Counted from the first letter of the stretch, positions 16,942 to 31,009 are shown. The stretch is DNA of 64,000 nt from Nocardioides nitrophenolicus (GCF_016907515.1 NZ_JAFBBY010000001.1:2790001-2854000), one strand, 5' to 3'. Made by a program: numbers and translations. Notes: a model not told the origin generated them from the sequence alone.

Positions 16942-17622
16942 TCAGAGCTCGAACCGGTAGCCCATCCCCGGCTCGTTCCTGAGGTGGACCGGGCGGGCGG
17001 GGTCCGGCTCCAGCTTGCGGCGCAGCTGGGCGACGTAGAGCCGCAGGTTGCCGTGGGCGTTCTCGTAGCCGGGGCCCCAGACCTCGGTGAGCAGCTGGCG
17101 CTGGCTGAGGAGCTGGCCGGGATTGCGCAGCAGCACCTCGAGCAGGTGCCACTCGGTCGGGGTGAGCCGGACCTCCTCGCCGCGGACCGTGACCCGGGTG
17201 GCGCCGAGGTCGACGACGACGTCGCCGAAGGTCACGACCGGGGCGGCGCCGTCGGTGGCGGGCGTCGTACGTCGTTCCATCACCCGCAGCCGGGCGAGGA
17301 GCTCGTCCATGCCGAACGGCTTGGTGACGTAGTCGTCGGCACCGGCGTCGAGGGCCTCGACCTTGTCGGCGCTGTCGCTGCGACCGGACAGCACCAGGAT
17401 GGGCACGGCGGAGCGCGCGCGGAGCCGGGCGATCACGTCCACCCCGTCGAGGTCGGGCAGGCCGAGGTCGAGGATCACCAGGTCGGGCGGCGCGATCTCG
17501 GCGACCGCGACCGCCTCGGTGCCGTCGCCGGCGGTGGTGACCTCGTAGCCCCGGGCCCGCAGGTTGATCGACAGCGCGCGCACGATCTGCGGCTCGTCGT
17601 CGACGACCATGATCCGCGTCAT
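16942..17622 (-). CDS. kdpE: Potassium-responsive response regulator KdpE
   Basis: 226 residues: OmpR-class receiver with VVDDEPQ (7-13), phospho-Asp52 in LVILDLGLPD, and Lys in VTKPFG, followed by a winged-helix domain (LTPTEWHLLEVLL; YVAQLRRKLEPDP; GMGYRFEL end). It is the output partner of KdpD, which overlaps it by 4 bp (17619-17622). In the known system it activates kdpFABC at low K+ or turgor. Last gene of the kdp operon. Confidence 0.95.
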   Translation of the reverse strand: MTRIMVVDDEPQIVRALSINLRARGYEVTTAGDGTEAVAVAEIAPPDLVILDLGLPDLDGVDVIARLRARSAVPILVLSGRSDSADKVEALDAGADDYVTKPFGMDELLARLRVMERRTTPATDGAAPVVTFGDVVVDLGATRVTVRGEEVRLTPTEWHLLEVLLRNPGQLLSQRQLLTEVWGPGYENAHGNLRLYVAQLRRKLEPDPARPVHLRNEPGMGYRFEL

Positions 17623-20156
17623 CCCACCCGCTCCCTGATGCCGAGGTCCGGTCCGGCGGGCTCGCCGGCCGCGACGGGCAGCGAGATCACCATGGTCAGC
17701 CCACCACCAGGCGTCTCCTCGGGCTCCAGTGTGCCGCCCATGGCCTCGACCAGGCCGCGGGACAGGGCCAGGCCGAGTCCGACGCCGGTGCTGTTGTCGT
17801 GGTCGCCGAGCCGCTGGAAGGGCAGGAACACCCGCTCGTACTCCGCCGCCGGGATGCCGGGCCCGGTGTCGACCACCCGGATCTCCACGCGGTCGAGCAC
17901 GGCGCTGCCGGTCAGCAGCGGCGGCGTGCCCTCGGGTGAGTAGCGGTGGGCGTTGGTCAGCAGGTTGACCACGACCCGCTCCAGCAGCGCGGCGTCGACC
18001 AGCGCCGGCGGGAGGTCCTCGGCGACGTCGAGGCGGACCGGACCGGCGACGCTGACGTCGTCGAGGGCGCCGGCGATCACGTCCTCGACCAAGGCCGGGG
18101 CGAGGTGGACGGGCAGCGCGCCCGCCTGCAGCCGGCTCAGGTCGAGCAGGCTGTCGACGAGCCCGGCCAGGGTGTCGAGCGCGTCGTCGGCCGTGCGGAG
18201 CAGCTCGCGCCGGTCGCTCTCGGTCAGCGCGACGTCCTCCGCGCGCAGCCCCGACACCACCGCCTTCGCGGCCGCCAGGGGAGTGCGCAGGTCGTGGCCG
18301 ACCGCGGCCAGCAGCGCGGTCCGCACGGTGTTGGCCTCGGCCAGGGTGCCGGCCCGGGCGGCCTCCTCGGCGAGCCGGATCTGGTGCACGGCCTGGCTGG
18401 TGCGCGCCGCGAAAGCCGCGGCCACCCGGGCGTCCTCGGGCGCCAGGCCGCGACCGCGCAGGGCCAGCGAGGTGTCCGGATCCGCGGGTACGACGGTGTC
18501 CGCCGCCTCGGGCGTGGTCGCCGGGTCCGGTCCGGCCGCGCCGAGCAGCCGCCAGGTGCGGTCCTCCTTCTCCAGGAAGGCGACCGACTCCAGCGACAGG
18601 CTCTCGCGGAAGCGCTCCAGCAGCGCGGCCAGGTCGTGGCTGCCGGTCAGCGGCGTCGCCGCCAGGCTGGCGAGCACGTGGGACTCCGCGACCGCCCGCG
18701 CCGCCTGTCGGGTACGTCGTGCGGCCAGGTCGACCACCGAGCTCACCATCAGCGCGACCAGCAGGTAGACGCCCAGCGCCAGCGCGTTGTTGGTGCTCGC
18801 GATGGTCAGCGTGTGCACCGGCTCGGTGAAGAAGTAGTTGAGCAGGAAGGACCCCAGCAGCGCCGCGACGACCGCCGGCCCCACGCCGCCGACGAGGGCG
18901 ACCGCGACGACCAGCAGCAGGAAGAGCAGCACGTCGCTGACCAGGTTGAGGGCATGGTCGACGGGCAGCAGCGCCAGGGTGAGCAGCGCGGGCAGCAGCA
19001 CCGCCAGCACGTACCCGCGCACCCGCCGCCGCGGGCTCAGCGCGCCGCGCCCGACCGGCAGCCGCCGGCCCTGGCCGGCGTGGGTGTGGGACACGATGTG
19101 CACGTCGATGTCGCCCGAGGCGCGGATGGTGCGGGCGCCGATCCCCGGCGGGAGCACGTACGCCGCCCACCGCGACCGCCGGCTGTCTCCGAGCACCAGC
19201 TGGGTCGCGTTCTCCGCGCGGGCGAAGGCGAGCAGGGTCTCGGGGACGTCGTCGCCGAGCAGCTGGTGGTAGCTCCCGCCGAGCGACTCGACGAGCTGGT
19301 GCTGGTGGGTGAGGTGGGTCGGGTCGGCGCCGGTGAGCCCGTCGGAGCGGCTGACGTGGAGGGCCAGCAGGTCGCCGGTGCCGGAGCGGGCGGCGATCCG
19401 GGCGGCCCGCCGGATCAGCTGCTCGCCCTCGGGTCCGCCGGTGAGCCCGACCACCACCCGCTCGCGCGCCTCCCAGGTGCCGGTGATGTCGTGCCTTCGG
19501 CGGTAGCCCTGCAGCGCGTCGTCGACCTTGTCGGCCACCCAGAGCAGCGCCAGCTCGCGCAGCGCGGTGAGATTGCCCTCGCGGAAGTAGTTGGACAGCG
19601 CGGCGTCGACCTTGTCGGGCGCGTAGACGTTGCCGTGGGCGAGCCGTCGGCGCAGCGCCTCGGCCGACATGTCGACCAGCTCGACCTGGTCGGCCGCGCG
19701 GACCACGGAGTCCGGCACCGTCTCCTGCTGCCGCACCCCCGTGATCTTCTCGACCACGTCGTTGACCGACTCGAGATGCTGCACGTTGACCGTGGAGATC
19801 ACGTCGATGCCGGCGTCGAGGATCTCCTGCACGTCCTGCCAGCGCTTGGCGTTGCGCGAGCCCGGCGCGTTGGTGTGCGCCAGCTCGTCCACCAGGACGA
19901 CGCGCGGGCGGCGCCGCAGCACCGCGTCCAGGTCCATCTCCTCGAGCTCGGCGCCGCGATAGTGGGTGGTCCGGCGCGGAACCACCTCCAGGCCCTCGAG
20001 CATCGCCGCGGTGTGGTCGCGGCCGTGGGTCTCGACCAGGCCGACCACCACGTCGGTGCCGCGCTCCAGCCGGCGCCGGGCCTCGCCAAGCATGGCGTAG
20101 GTCTTCCCGACGCCGGGGGCGGCGCCGAGGTAGACCCGCAGCCGGCCTCGCTTCAC
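17619..20156 (-). CDS. kdpD: Potassium sensor histidine kinase KdpD
   Basis: 845 residues in standard KdpD order: N-terminal KdpD domain with Walker A GAAPGVGKT (11-19) and Walker B VVLVDELAH; UspA-like domain at roughly 230-360; four clustered TM helices (DUF4118) at roughly 385-480; GAF-like region; then HisKA (VGHDLRTPLAAAKA) and HATPase (NLLTNAHRYS; VDTGPGIP; GVGLGLALSRGL). It senses K+ limitation and controls KdpE. The gene starts 5 bp after kdpC. Confidence 0.95.
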   Translation of the reverse strand: MKRGRLRVYLGAAPGVGKTYAMLGEARRRLERGTDVVVGLVETHGRDHTAAMLEGLEVVPRRTTHYRGAELEEMDLDAVLRRRPRVVLVDELAHTNAPGSRNAKRWQDVQEILDAGIDVISTVNVQHLESVNDVVEKITGVRQQETVPDSVVRAADQVELVDMSAEALRRRLAHGNVYAPDKVDAALSNYFREGNLTALRELALLWVADKVDDALQGYRRRHDITGTWEARERVVVGLTGGPEGEQLIRRAARIAARSGTGDLLALHVSRSDGLTGADPTHLTHQHQLVESLGGSYHQLLGDDVPETLLAFARAENATQLVLGDSRRSRWAAYVLPPGIGARTIRASGDIDVHIVSHTHAGQGRRLPVGRGALSPRRRVRGYVLAVLLPALLTLALLPVDHALNLVSDVLLFLLLVVAVALVGGVGPAVVAALLGSFLLNYFFTEPVHTLTIASTNNALALGVYLLVALMVSSVVDLAARRTRQAARAVAESHVLASLAATPLTGSHDLAALLERFRESLSLESVAFLEKEDRTWRLLGAAGPDPATTPEAADTVVPADPDTSLALRGRGLAPEDARVAAAFAARTSQAVHQIRLAEEAARAGTLAEANTVRTALLAAVGHDLRTPLAAAKAVVSGLRAEDVALTESDRRELLRTADDALDTLAGLVDSLLDLSRLQAGALPVHLAPALVEDVIAGALDDVSVAGPVRLDVAEDLPPALVDAALLERVVVNLLTNAHRYSPEGTPPLLTGSAVLDRVEIRVVDTGPGIPAAEYERVFLPFQRLGDHDNSTGVGLGLALSRGLVEAMGGTLEPEETPGGGLTMVISLPVAAGEPAGPDLGIRERVG

Positions 20157-20161
20157 GCTGC

Positions 20162-20761
20162 CTATCCTTCCAGCCCGTCGAGCGCGAGGTTGAGCTCCAG
20201 CACGTTCACCCGTGGCTCGCCGAGGAAGCCGAGGGTGCGTCCGCTGGTGCTCTCCGCGACCAGGTCGCGCACGGTGGCGGCCGGGAGGTCACGGGTACGG
20301 GCCACCCGGGCGACCTGCTGGGCGGCGTACTGCGGCGAGATGTGGGGGTCCAGGCCCGACCCGCTGGCCAGCACGGCGTCGGGGGCGACGTCGGCCGGCG
20401 CGACGCCGTCGAAGGCGGCGACCTCCGCGATCCGCTGCCGGACGGTGGCGACCAGCTCGGGGTTCGCGGGCGAGAGGTTAGAGGCGCCGCTGGCGAGCGG
20501 GTCGTAGCCGTCGCCCGCCGCGGACGGACGGGACTGGAAGTAGGCCGGGTCCCCGGCGTACGACTGGCCGATCAGGGCCGAGCCGACCACCTCGCCGTCA
20601 CGCTCGACCAGGGATCCGTCGGACCGTTGGGGTACGACTGTCCTGGCGAAGCCGGTGAGGGCGAGTGGGTAGGCGAGGCCGAGGAGCACGGTGAGCACGC
20701 CGAGGACGCGGGCGGCGGCGAGCTGGGTGAGGCCGCCGCGCAGGGTGGAGGTGACAGACAT
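20162..20761 (-). CDS. kdpC: Potassium-transporting ATPase subunit C KdpC
   Basis: 199 residues: one N-terminal TM helix (ARVLGVLTVLLGLAYPLALTG), then the soluble KdpC domain with GSALIGQSY, YFQSRPSAAGDGYDPLASGASNL, SGSGLDPHISPQYA and VNVLELNLAL. It stabilises the KdpFABC complex and supports ATP binding by KdpB. The gap to kdpB is 15 bp. Confidence 0.96.
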   Translation of the reverse strand: MSVTSTLRGGLTQLAAARVLGVLTVLLGLAYPLALTGFARTVVPQRSDGSLVERDGEVVGSALIGQSYAGDPAYFQSRPSAAGDGYDPLASGASNLSPANPELVATVRQRIAEVAAFDGVAPADVAPDAVLASGSGLDPHISPQYAAQQVARVARTRDLPAATVRDLVAESTSGRTLGFLGEPRVNVLELNLALDGLEG

Positions 20762-20776
20762 GGGTCGCTTCCTTGT

Positions 20777-22812
<2,036 letters not shown>

Positions 22813-22816
<4 letters not shown>

Positions 22817-24471
22817 AGGCCCTCCGCGAGCGGGCCGAGGGCGAGGGCGGGGAAGAAGGTCAGCCCGGCGACGATGAACGTGACGACGACGAGCATCCCG
22901 ACGAAGAGCGGGCCGCGGGTCGGCAGCGTGCCGGCGGTGCGGGGCACCGGGACCTGCCGGGCCAGCGACCCGGCCAGGGCGAGCACCAGCACGATCGGCA
23001 CGAACCGCCCGAGCAGCATCGCCAGGCCGATGGTGATGTTGTAGAACGGCGTGTTCGCGGACAGCCCGGCGAACGCCGAGCCGTTGTTGTTCGCACCCGA
23101 GAGATACGCGTAGAGCACCTCGCTCAGCCCGTGCGGCCCGGTGTTGAGGATCGACTCCCGGGGGCCGCTCAGGGAGAGGGCCAGCGCGGTGAAGCCGAGG
23201 ACGAGCAGCGGCATGGTGAGGATGTTGAGCGCCACCAGCTTGATCTCGCGGGGGGTCAGCTTCTTGCCGAGCAGCTCGGGGGTGCGGCCCACCATCAGGC
23301 CCGCGACGAAGACGGTCAGGATCGCCAGCACCAGCATCCCGTACAGGCCGGTCCCCACCCCGCCCGGCGCCACCTCGCCGAGGCCCATGTTGAGCATCAG
23401 CAGGCCGCCGCCGACCGGCGAGAAGGAGGAGTGGAAGGAGTTCACCGCGCCCGTGCTGGTGCCGGTCGTGGAGACCGCGAACAGCGCCGAGCCGGGGACG
23501 CCGATCCGGGTCTCCTTGCCCTCCATCGCGGCGCCGGCGAGGTCGTACGCCGGGGTCGGGTGAGCCGCCTCGATCGCCCAGACCGCGGCCAGCATGATCA
23601 CCCAGATCACCGCCATCGCGGCGAGCACGGCGTACCCCTGGCGGACGTCGCCGACCATCAGCCCGAGGGTGCGGGTCAGGCAGACCGGGATGAGGAGCAG
23701 CAGGAAGATCTCGAGCAGGTTGCTGACCGGGTTGGGGTTCTCGAAGGGGTGGGCGGAGTTCGCGTTGAAGAAGCCGCCGCCGTTGGTGCCGAGCTCCTTG
23801 ATCGCCTCCTGGGACGCGACCGGCCCGCCCGGGATGGTCTGGTGGCCGCCGGTCAGGGTGGTGGCGTCGACGCCTCCGGACAGGTTCTGCACGACGCCGA
23901 GCAGGATCAGCGCGACCGCCGCCACGACGGCCAGCGGCAGCAGCACCCGGATCGTGCCACGGGTCAGGTCGACCCAGAAGCTGCCGAGTCGCCCGGTGCG
24001 GGAGCGGGTGAAGCTGCGGATCAGCGCGATCGCGACCGCGAGGCCGACGGCGGCGGAGAGGAAGTTCTGCACGGCCAGGCCGGCCATCTGGACCAGATGG
24101 CCCATCGTGGCCTCGCCCGAGTAGGCCTGCCAGTTGGTGTTCGTGACGAACGAGGCAGCGGTGTTGAAGGCCAGGTCCGGCGCGACGTCGGGGAGGCCCA
24201 GCGACCACGGCAGGTGGTCCTGCAGCCGTTGCAGCGCGTAGAGGAGGACCAGCCCGGCGGCGGAGAAGGCGAGCAGCGACAGGGCGTAGGTGCGCCAGGC
24301 CTGGTCCCCACGGGGGTCGATCCCGGCCAGGCGGTAGATCCCGCGCTCCACGCGCAGGTCGCGCTCGTCGGTGAAGACGCGGGCGAGGTAGCCGCCCAGG
24401 GGGCGGTAGCACAGGGCGAGGGCAGCGATCAGCGCGCCGGCCTGGAGCAGGCCGGCCAGGGTGTCGGACAT
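22813..24471 (-). CDS. kdpA: Potassium-transporting ATPase channel-like subunit KdpA
   Basis: 552 residues, the usual KdpA size, almost entirely hydrophobic. Selectivity-filter-type loops are visible: [46 protein letters not shown] and [12 protein letters not shown]. It forms the K+-selective pore of KdpFABC in the cytoplasmic membrane. The ATG lies 2 bp after kdpF. Confidence 0.96.
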
Positions 24472-24473
24472 GT

Positions 24474-24563
24474 CTAGAAACGCTCCGGGAGGATCAGGGC
24501 CAGGACGAGGTAGCCGAGCAGCAGGGCGCTGATGACCAGCGCGACGACGTTCTCGGCGCTCAT
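24474..24563 (-). CDS. kdpF: KdpF, stabilising peptide of the Kdp ATPase
   Basis: 29-residue single-helix peptide: [29 protein letters not shown], stop TAG. This is the canonical KdpF form, a short hydrophobic helix ending in a proline/arginine-rich cytoplasmic tail, and it sits directly before kdpA. Its ATG overlaps the stop of the upstream membrane gene by 4 bp (24560-24563). Confidence 0.93.
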   Translation of the reverse strand: MSAENVVALVISALLLGYLVLALILPERF

Positions 24564-24913
24564 GACCCGCTCCTCGCCGCCGCCAGCCCGACCAGCACGA
24601 AGCCCGCCAGCAGGGCGAGATCGGCCGGCGCGAGCGTCAGCTCGCCGTACGCGTGGACGGCGAATCCCTCCGCGAACGCCCAGCCCGCGATGCCGATCCC
24701 GGAGCCGAGCGAGCGGGACAGGGGAAGGGCCGCGACCGCGGTGACCGCGAGCACCACGGCGCTGCCGGGGACGGCGGAGAGGTCGAGGGCGCTGACCAGG
24801 CCGGCGGCCAGGAAGAGTGCGAAGCCGCCGAGACCGAAGCGGACGGCGGGCTCCTCGAGCAGCCGCGGTTCGGGGTGGTGCCCGGCGCGGGGGAGGAGGT
24901 GGACGGAGGTCAT
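24560..24913 (-). CDS. Small four-helix membrane protein leading the kdp operon
   Basis: 117 residues with about four hydrophobic segments: [50 protein letters not shown] and [15 protein letters not shown]. It is translationally coupled to kdpF by an ATGA overlap. Arrangement and size recall the four-TM DUF4118 block of KdpD (inference from topology only), so it might be an accessory sensor or assembly factor. An AAGACT hexamer lies 7 nt upstream of the ATG, indicating the operon promoter and a leaderless mRNA. Confidence 0.65.
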   Translation of the reverse strand: MTSVHLLPRAGHHPEPRLLEEPAVRFGLGGFALFLAAGLVSALDLSAVPGSAVVLAVTAVAALPLSRSLGSGIGIAGWAFAEGFAVHAYGELTLAPADLALLAGFVLVGLAAARSGS

Positions 24914-24964
24914 GACCCGGAGTCTTCGCCCGGCGCGGCGCGATGGCGCCGGTCCTGACGCGTC

Positions 24965-25012
24965 CCTAACGACCGCCTGACAGGCGCTAACGCGTGTTAG
25001 GAGTCTGTTAGG
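24965..25012. promoter_or_regulatory. Cluster of GTTAG/CTAAC half-sites between the kdp operon and divergent transporter
   Basis: TGTTAGG at 24995-25001 and 25006-25012 are perfect direct repeats phased by 11 bp, the layout expected for an OmpR-family regulator such as KdpE. CTAAC at 24966-24970 and 24987-24991 and one TGACAGG at 24978-24984 accompany them; CTAAC-GCGT-GTTAG (24987-25000) also forms an inverted repeat. The cluster sits between two divergent starts (24913 and 25051), so it could control both. Confidence 0.5.
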
Positions 25013-25050
25013 CGGCGGGTTGTCGGACTTCGGCGCGGTTGACTTGAGTC

Positions 25051-26907
25051 GTGAGTGGGTCGGCGGCCGAGCGTCCGCGTCCGTGGTGGCAGGTGATGTG
25101 CCTGACCGGCGTCGACTACTTCTCCACCCTCGGCTACCAGCCGGGCATCGCCTTCCTCGCGGCCGGCCTGCTCAGCCCGCTGGCGACCGTCGTCCTGGTG
25201 CTGCTGACCCTGTTCGGCGCGCTGCCGGTGTACCGCCGGGTCGCGGCCGAGAGCCCGCACGGGCAGGGCTCGATCGCGATGCTGGAGCGGCTCCTCGTCG
25301 GGTGGCGCGGGAAGCTGTTCGTGCTGGCGCTGCTCGGCTTCGCGCTGACCGACTTCATCATCACCATCACCCTCTCCGCCGCCGACGCGAGCGCGCACGT
25401 CGTCGAGAACCCGCACGTGCCGGCCTTCCTGCACGGCCAGGAGCTGTGGATCACCCTCGGCCTGATCGCCCTGCTGGGCGGCGTCTTCCTCAAGGGCTTC
25501 AGCGAGGCGATCGGGCTCGCCGTCGGCCTGGTCAGCGTCTACCTGCTGCTCAACGCCATCGTCATCGTCGTCAGCGCCGTGCACGTCGTCGAGAACGGCC
25601 ACGTCGTCACCGACTGGACCGGCGCGCTCACCGCCGAGCACGGCAACGTGGTGCTGATGGTCGCGGTCGCGCTGACCCTGTTCCCGAAGCTGGCGCTCGG
25701 CATGTCCGGCTTCGAGACCGGGGTGGCGGTGATGACCCACGTGCAGGGTGCGCCGGACGACGACGCCCGGCGACCCGCCGTACGGATCCGGAACACCAAG
25801 CGGCTGCTGACCACCGCCGCGATCATGATGAGCGGCTACCTGATCTGCTCGAGCCTGGTCACCACGCTGCTCATCCCGGCGAAGGAGTTCGAGGACGGCG
25901 GCAGCGCCAACGGCCGGGCGCTCGCCTATCTCGCCCACCGGTTCCTGGGCGACGGCTTCGGCACCGTCTACGACCTCTCGACCATCCTGATCCTCTGGTT
26001 CGCGGGCGCCTCGGCCATGGCCGGCATGCTCAACCTGATCCCGCGCTACCTGCCGCGCTACGGCATGGCACCCGAGTGGGCGGGCGCCGTCCGGCCGCTA
26101 GTGTGCGTGCTCACCCTGACCGCCTTCCTGATCACCTGGATCTTCGACGCGAACGTCGACGCCCAGGGCGGGGCCTACGCCACCGGCGTCCTGGTGCTGA
26201 TGACCTCCGCGAGCGTCGCGGTCGCCCTCGCCGCCCGCAAGGCACGCGAGCGGGGCTGGACCATCGCCTTCACCCTGATCTCGGTCGTGTTCGTCTACAC
26301 GACGATCGACAACGTCCTCGAGCGCCCCGACGGCGTCAAGATCGGCGCCTGCTTCATCGCCGCGATCGTCGCCGTGTCGCTGCTGTCGCGGATGACCCGG
26401 TCGCTGGAGCTGCGCACCACCGAGATCGAGTACGACGCGAAGGCGGACGCGTTCATCCGCGACTGCGCGCGTCGTACGCTCCGGCTGGTCGCCCACGATC
26501 CCGCCCACCACGACGCCGGCGCCTACCGCGCGAAGGTGCGCAAGATCGTCGAGGCGCACGAGCTCCCCAACGGCGGCGACCTGCTCTTCGTCGAGGTCGT
26601 CGTCGAGGACTACTCCGACTTCGAGAGCCGGGTCCTGGTCACCGGCTCGGTCGCCCACGGCGAGTACCGCGTGCTCACCGTCCACGCCGCCACCATCCCC
26701 AACGCCCTCGCCGCGCTGGTCCTCGACCTGCGCGAGCGGACCGGCGTGCGCCCGCACCTGTACTTCGAGTGGACCGAGGGCAGCCCGGTCCCGCAGATGG
26801 CGAGATTCCTGCTGTTCGGCACTGGCGAGGTCGCCCCGCTCACCCGCGAGGTGGTCCGCCGCGCCGAGCCGGACCCGCGCCGGCGCCCGCACGTGCACGC
26901 GGGGTGA
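25051..26907 (+). CDS. APC-superfamily permease with cytosolic C-terminal domain
   Basis: 618 residues. The N-terminal motif [20 protein letters not shown] begins an APC-type core of about 11-12 TM helices (to residue about 450), followed by a 165-residue soluble domain ([17 protein letters not shown]... to the His-rich end). Many bacterial homologues are annotated only as amino-acid transporters. Its divergence from kdp across a shared putative operator makes a K+ or osmotic role possible, but that is inference from context. GTG25051 follows TTGACT by 6 nt, the same pattern as the MFS start at 38747. Confidence 0.75.
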   Translation: MSGSAAERPRPWWQVMCLTGVDYFSTLGYQPGIAFLAAGLLSPLATVVLVLLTLFGALPVYRRVAAESPHGQGSIAMLERLLVGWRGKLFVLALLGFALTDFIITITLSAADASAHVVENPHVPAFLHGQELWITLGLIALLGGVFLKGFSEAIGLAVGLVSVYLLLNAIVIVVSAVHVVENGHVVTDWTGALTAEHGNVVLMVAVALTLFPKLALGMSGFETGVAVMTHVQGAPDDDARRPAVRIRNTKRLLTTAAIMMSGYLICSSLVTTLLIPAKEFEDGGSANGRALAYLAHRFLGDGFGTVYDLSTILILWFAGASAMAGMLNLIPRYLPRYGMAPEWAGAVRPLVCVLTLTAFLITWIFDANVDAQGGAYATGVLVLMTSASVAVALAARKARERGWTIAFTLISVVFVYTTIDNVLERPDGVKIGACFIAAIVAVSLLSRMTRSLELRTTEIEYDAKADAFIRDCARRTLRLVAHDPAHHDAGAYRAKVRKIVEAHELPNGGDLLFVEVVVEDYSDFESRVLVTGSVAHGEYRVLTVHAATIPNALAALVLDLRERTGVRPHLYFEWTEGSPVPQMARFLLFGTGEVAPLTREVVRRAEPDPRRRPHVHAG

Positions 26908-26912
26908 CCGGT

Positions 26913-26936
26913 GGGGTGGGGGCCGGTGGGGTGGGG
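26913..26936 (+). other. G-quadruplex-capable tract upstream of repeat pair A
   Basis: Four runs of four or more G (26913-26916, 26918-26922, 26928-26931, 26933-26936) with loops T, CCGGT and T, directly after the permease stop codon and ending 4 bp before the first 112-bp repeat. The tract is itself a duplication of CCGGTGGGGTGGGG. Quadruplex formation is inferred. Confidence 0.5.
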
Positions 26937-26940
26937 ACCG

Positions 26941-27052
26941 CTGTAACACGGAGTCCGCTGGCCTACCTGACCTGGGACGTCGCCGCGTCGGGTCGGTGCG
27001 GGTCGGGAACAGTGGGCACGGGTCGTGGAGAGCGGCGTACAGCGTGTTACAG
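26941..27052 (+). repeat. 112-bp interspersed element, copy A1
   Basis: Begins CTGTAACACG and ends CGTGTTACAG, a perfect 10-bp terminal inverted repeat. The arms continue to pair imperfectly for about 30 bp, so the element can fold into a long hairpin with a G-rich centre containing GTGCGGGTCGGG. It differs from copy A2 (27127) at 9 of 112 positions and from copy B2 (57662) at about 27. No reading frame is evident. Confidence 0.85.
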
Positions 27053-27126
27053 CCCGGGGCAGGCTCGCTGACGAGCGCGGTGTGGTGCGGGGTGGCTGGG
27101 GTGCGGGGTGGCTGGGGTGGGTGCCG

Positions 27127-27238
27127 CTGTAACACGGAGTCCGCTGGCCTACCTGACCTGGGACGTCGCACAGTCGGGTCCGTGCGGGTCGGGAACAGCG
27201 GGGACGGGTCGCGGAGAGCAGCGAACAGCGTGTTACAG
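27127..27238 (+). repeat. 112-bp interspersed element, copy A2
   Basis: Same length, orientation and terminal inverted repeats as A1, separated from it by a 74-bp G-rich spacer. Both A copies are followed by the same 11 bp (CCCGGGGCAGG), so the duplicated unit extends slightly past the element. Together with A1 and their flanks it explains the gene-free stretch 26908-27313. Confidence 0.85.
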
Positions 27239-27313
27239 CCCGGGGCAGGGCGCACGCGGCGGCGGATGGTCGACGTCGGGCTGTGGCGGGCAACCTGAGC
27301 CGGAGGCACGGCG

Positions 27314-27319
27314 TACCGT
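27314..27319 (+). promoter_or_regulatory. -10 hexamer TACCGT, leaderless start of the pterin dehydratase gene
   Basis: TACCGT fits the actinobacterial TANNNT consensus and lies exactly 6 nt before ATG27326. There is no Shine-Dalgarno, so transcription and translation probably start at the same base. Confidence 0.6.
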
Positions 27320-27325
27320 CGGACC

Positions 27326-27655
27326 ATGGGCTACCAGCAGATCACCGCGGAGGAGTTCGCCCGCGCCGAAGGCGTGGGTGACTGGCGTGTCGTGGGGACA
27401 CATGCGTACGCCGTGTTCCGCACCGGGAGCTTCGCGACCGGCCTGGCGTTGGTCAACGCGATCGGCGAGCTGGCCGAGGCGGCCGACCACCACCCGGACC
27501 TCAAGCTCGGGTACCCCGCGCTCGCGGTGCACCTGACGACCCATGACACCGGGACGCTCACGACCGCCGACCTCGGTCTCGCGCAGCGGATCTCCGCCGC
27601 CGCTCGGGATCTCGGGGTCGCGGGCGACCCGGACGCGGTCGAGGCCTGGGCCTAG
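27326..27655 (+). CDS. 4a-hydroxytetrahydrobiopterin (pterin-4a-carbinolamine) dehydratase
   Basis: 109 residues. It shows the family's signature EAADHHPDLKLGYPALAVHLTTHDTGTLTTAD: the adjacent His-His-Pro supplies active-site residues for dehydration of 4a-hydroxytetrahydropterin. The enzyme recycles pterin cofactor after aromatic hydroxylation, in the cytosol. It is a single gene, convergent with the UvrA-like gene (4 bp gap), with a leaderless-type promoter. Confidence 0.9.
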   Translation: MGYQQITAEEFARAEGVGDWRVVGTHAYAVFRTGSFATGLALVNAIGELAEAADHHPDLKLGYPALAVHLTTHDTGTLTTADLGLAQRISAAARDLGVAGDPDAVEAWA

Positions 27656-27659
27656 CTCC

Positions 27660-30038
<2,379 letters not shown>

Positions 30039-30171
30039 GCGGCCCATCATGACGGATCGCGCCGACAGCCGGGACCCGTCGTCATGCCGCTCGTTGTCGT
30101 GTACGAGAATCGTCCGTCCTGGAGCGGGATTCGGGACGACACCGTGGGGGGAAGCCGTGCTGGAGGGAGCC

Positions 30172-30804
30172 GTGACCGAGGAGGTCACCACGTCACCGAC
30201 GCCGTCGGGGGCGACGACGTACGAGCAGTTCGGGGTCGCCTGGATCCACCGGGTGCTCCACAAGGAGCGGATCCTGCGCACCGTCGACCAGGTGCTCGGC
30301 GACCAGATCGCGCTCGGACCGATCGGCGCCGGGCCGGGCCGGGCGTTCGCGAGCGTGAGCTTCGTCGGGACCTACCGGCCCACCACGGGCGAGCTGGTGC
30401 CGGGCGAGCTGCTGACCTACGCGATCGACCTGCCGATCAGCGTGGTCTTCGAGCTCGGCCTGCCGATGGACCGGCTGACGTTCAACGCGGAGGTCGTCGT
30501 ACCGCTCGTGCTCGTGGTCCACACCGAGGCGCCGCTCAAGCTCCGCCTGGAGCTGCGGACCCCGACCGAGGACCAGATCGGGCTCGAGGTCAAGACCGAC
30601 ACCCGGCGGGGGGCGATGCTGCGCAAGGTCGCCGGCCTCGACGCCGAGCTGCGGCGGTTCCTGCTGAAGGTGCTGGACACCGAGCTGGCCAAGGCCTACG
30701 TGCGCAAGGCCACCCATCTCGACATGGAGGAGCTCATCGACGAGGCCTGGCCGGCCTTCACCGAGCAGTTCCTGCCGCGCGGACCCGAGGACCGGAAGGG
30801 CTGA
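30172..30804 (+). CDS. Conserved hypothetical protein
   Basis: 210 residues, soluble, mixed alpha/beta. GTG30172 has a good ribosome-binding site (GGAGGGA at 30162-30168). The body is beta-rich around YAIDLPISVVFELG and VVVPLVLVVHTEAPLKL, with a helical C-terminus rich in Leu/Arg. Nothing links it to a known function. Divergent from the UvrA-like gene across about 130 bp; convergent with a possible small membrane gene. Confidence 0.7.
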   Translation: MTEEVTTSPTPSGATTYEQFGVAWIHRVLHKERILRTVDQVLGDQIALGPIGAGPGRAFASVSFVGTYRPTTGELVPGELLTYAIDLPISVVFELGLPMDRLTFNAEVVVPLVLVVHTEAPLKLRLELRTPTEDQIGLEVKTDTRRGAMLRKVAGLDAELRRFLLKVLDTELAKAYVRKATHLDMEELIDEAWPAFTEQFLPRGPEDRKG

Positions 30805-31009
30805 CCCGCGCCGGCTCGGTGGTGGTCCGGCGGCGCAGCCGCGCGGGGGCGGCCACGGCGTCGTGCAGCGCGCCGAAGGCCATCGCGGCGAGCGGGATCC
30901 ACAGCGGGATGAGCATGAAGGCGAAGATCGGTACCAGGGTCATCAGGTCACGCAACGCGGGCTCCTCGGGTGGGCGTCTCGACCTCACCGAGTCTGTGAT
31001 GGGCGGCAC
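30758..31009 (-). CDS. Possible small membrane protein
   Basis: Up to 83 residues. The central helix (MTLVPIFAFMLIPLWIPLAAMAFGALHD, given here in parts: MTLVPIFAFM then LIPLWIPLAAMAFGALHD) is convincingly membranous, followed by a basic tail. The true start may be ATG30943 or the TTG at about 30955 rather than 31009. It overlaps the end of the convergent gene by 47 bp. It could be spurious, though the hydrophobic segment argues for a real gene. Confidence 0.4.
   Translation of the reverse strand: MPPITDSVRSRRPPEEPALRDLMTLVPIFAFMLIPLWIPLAAMAFGALHDAVAAPARLRRRTTTEPARVSPSGPRVRAAGTAR

Noticed and set aside
22817..24412. Long minus-strand frame ahead of kdpB
   Set aside because: It is a shadow of kdpA; kdpB begins at the GTG overlapping the kdpA stop.
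24914..25050. c-di-AMP (ydaO) riboswitch upstream of the permease or kdp
   Set aside because: The intergenic space is only 137 bp, leaderless-type -10s sit at both starts, and no typical pseudosymmetric ydaO core is visible.
26941..27300. Open frames through the 112-bp repeats in several phases
   Set aside because: They arise because the repeat is GC-rich; neither pair maintains a common frame and 112 is not a multiple of three.
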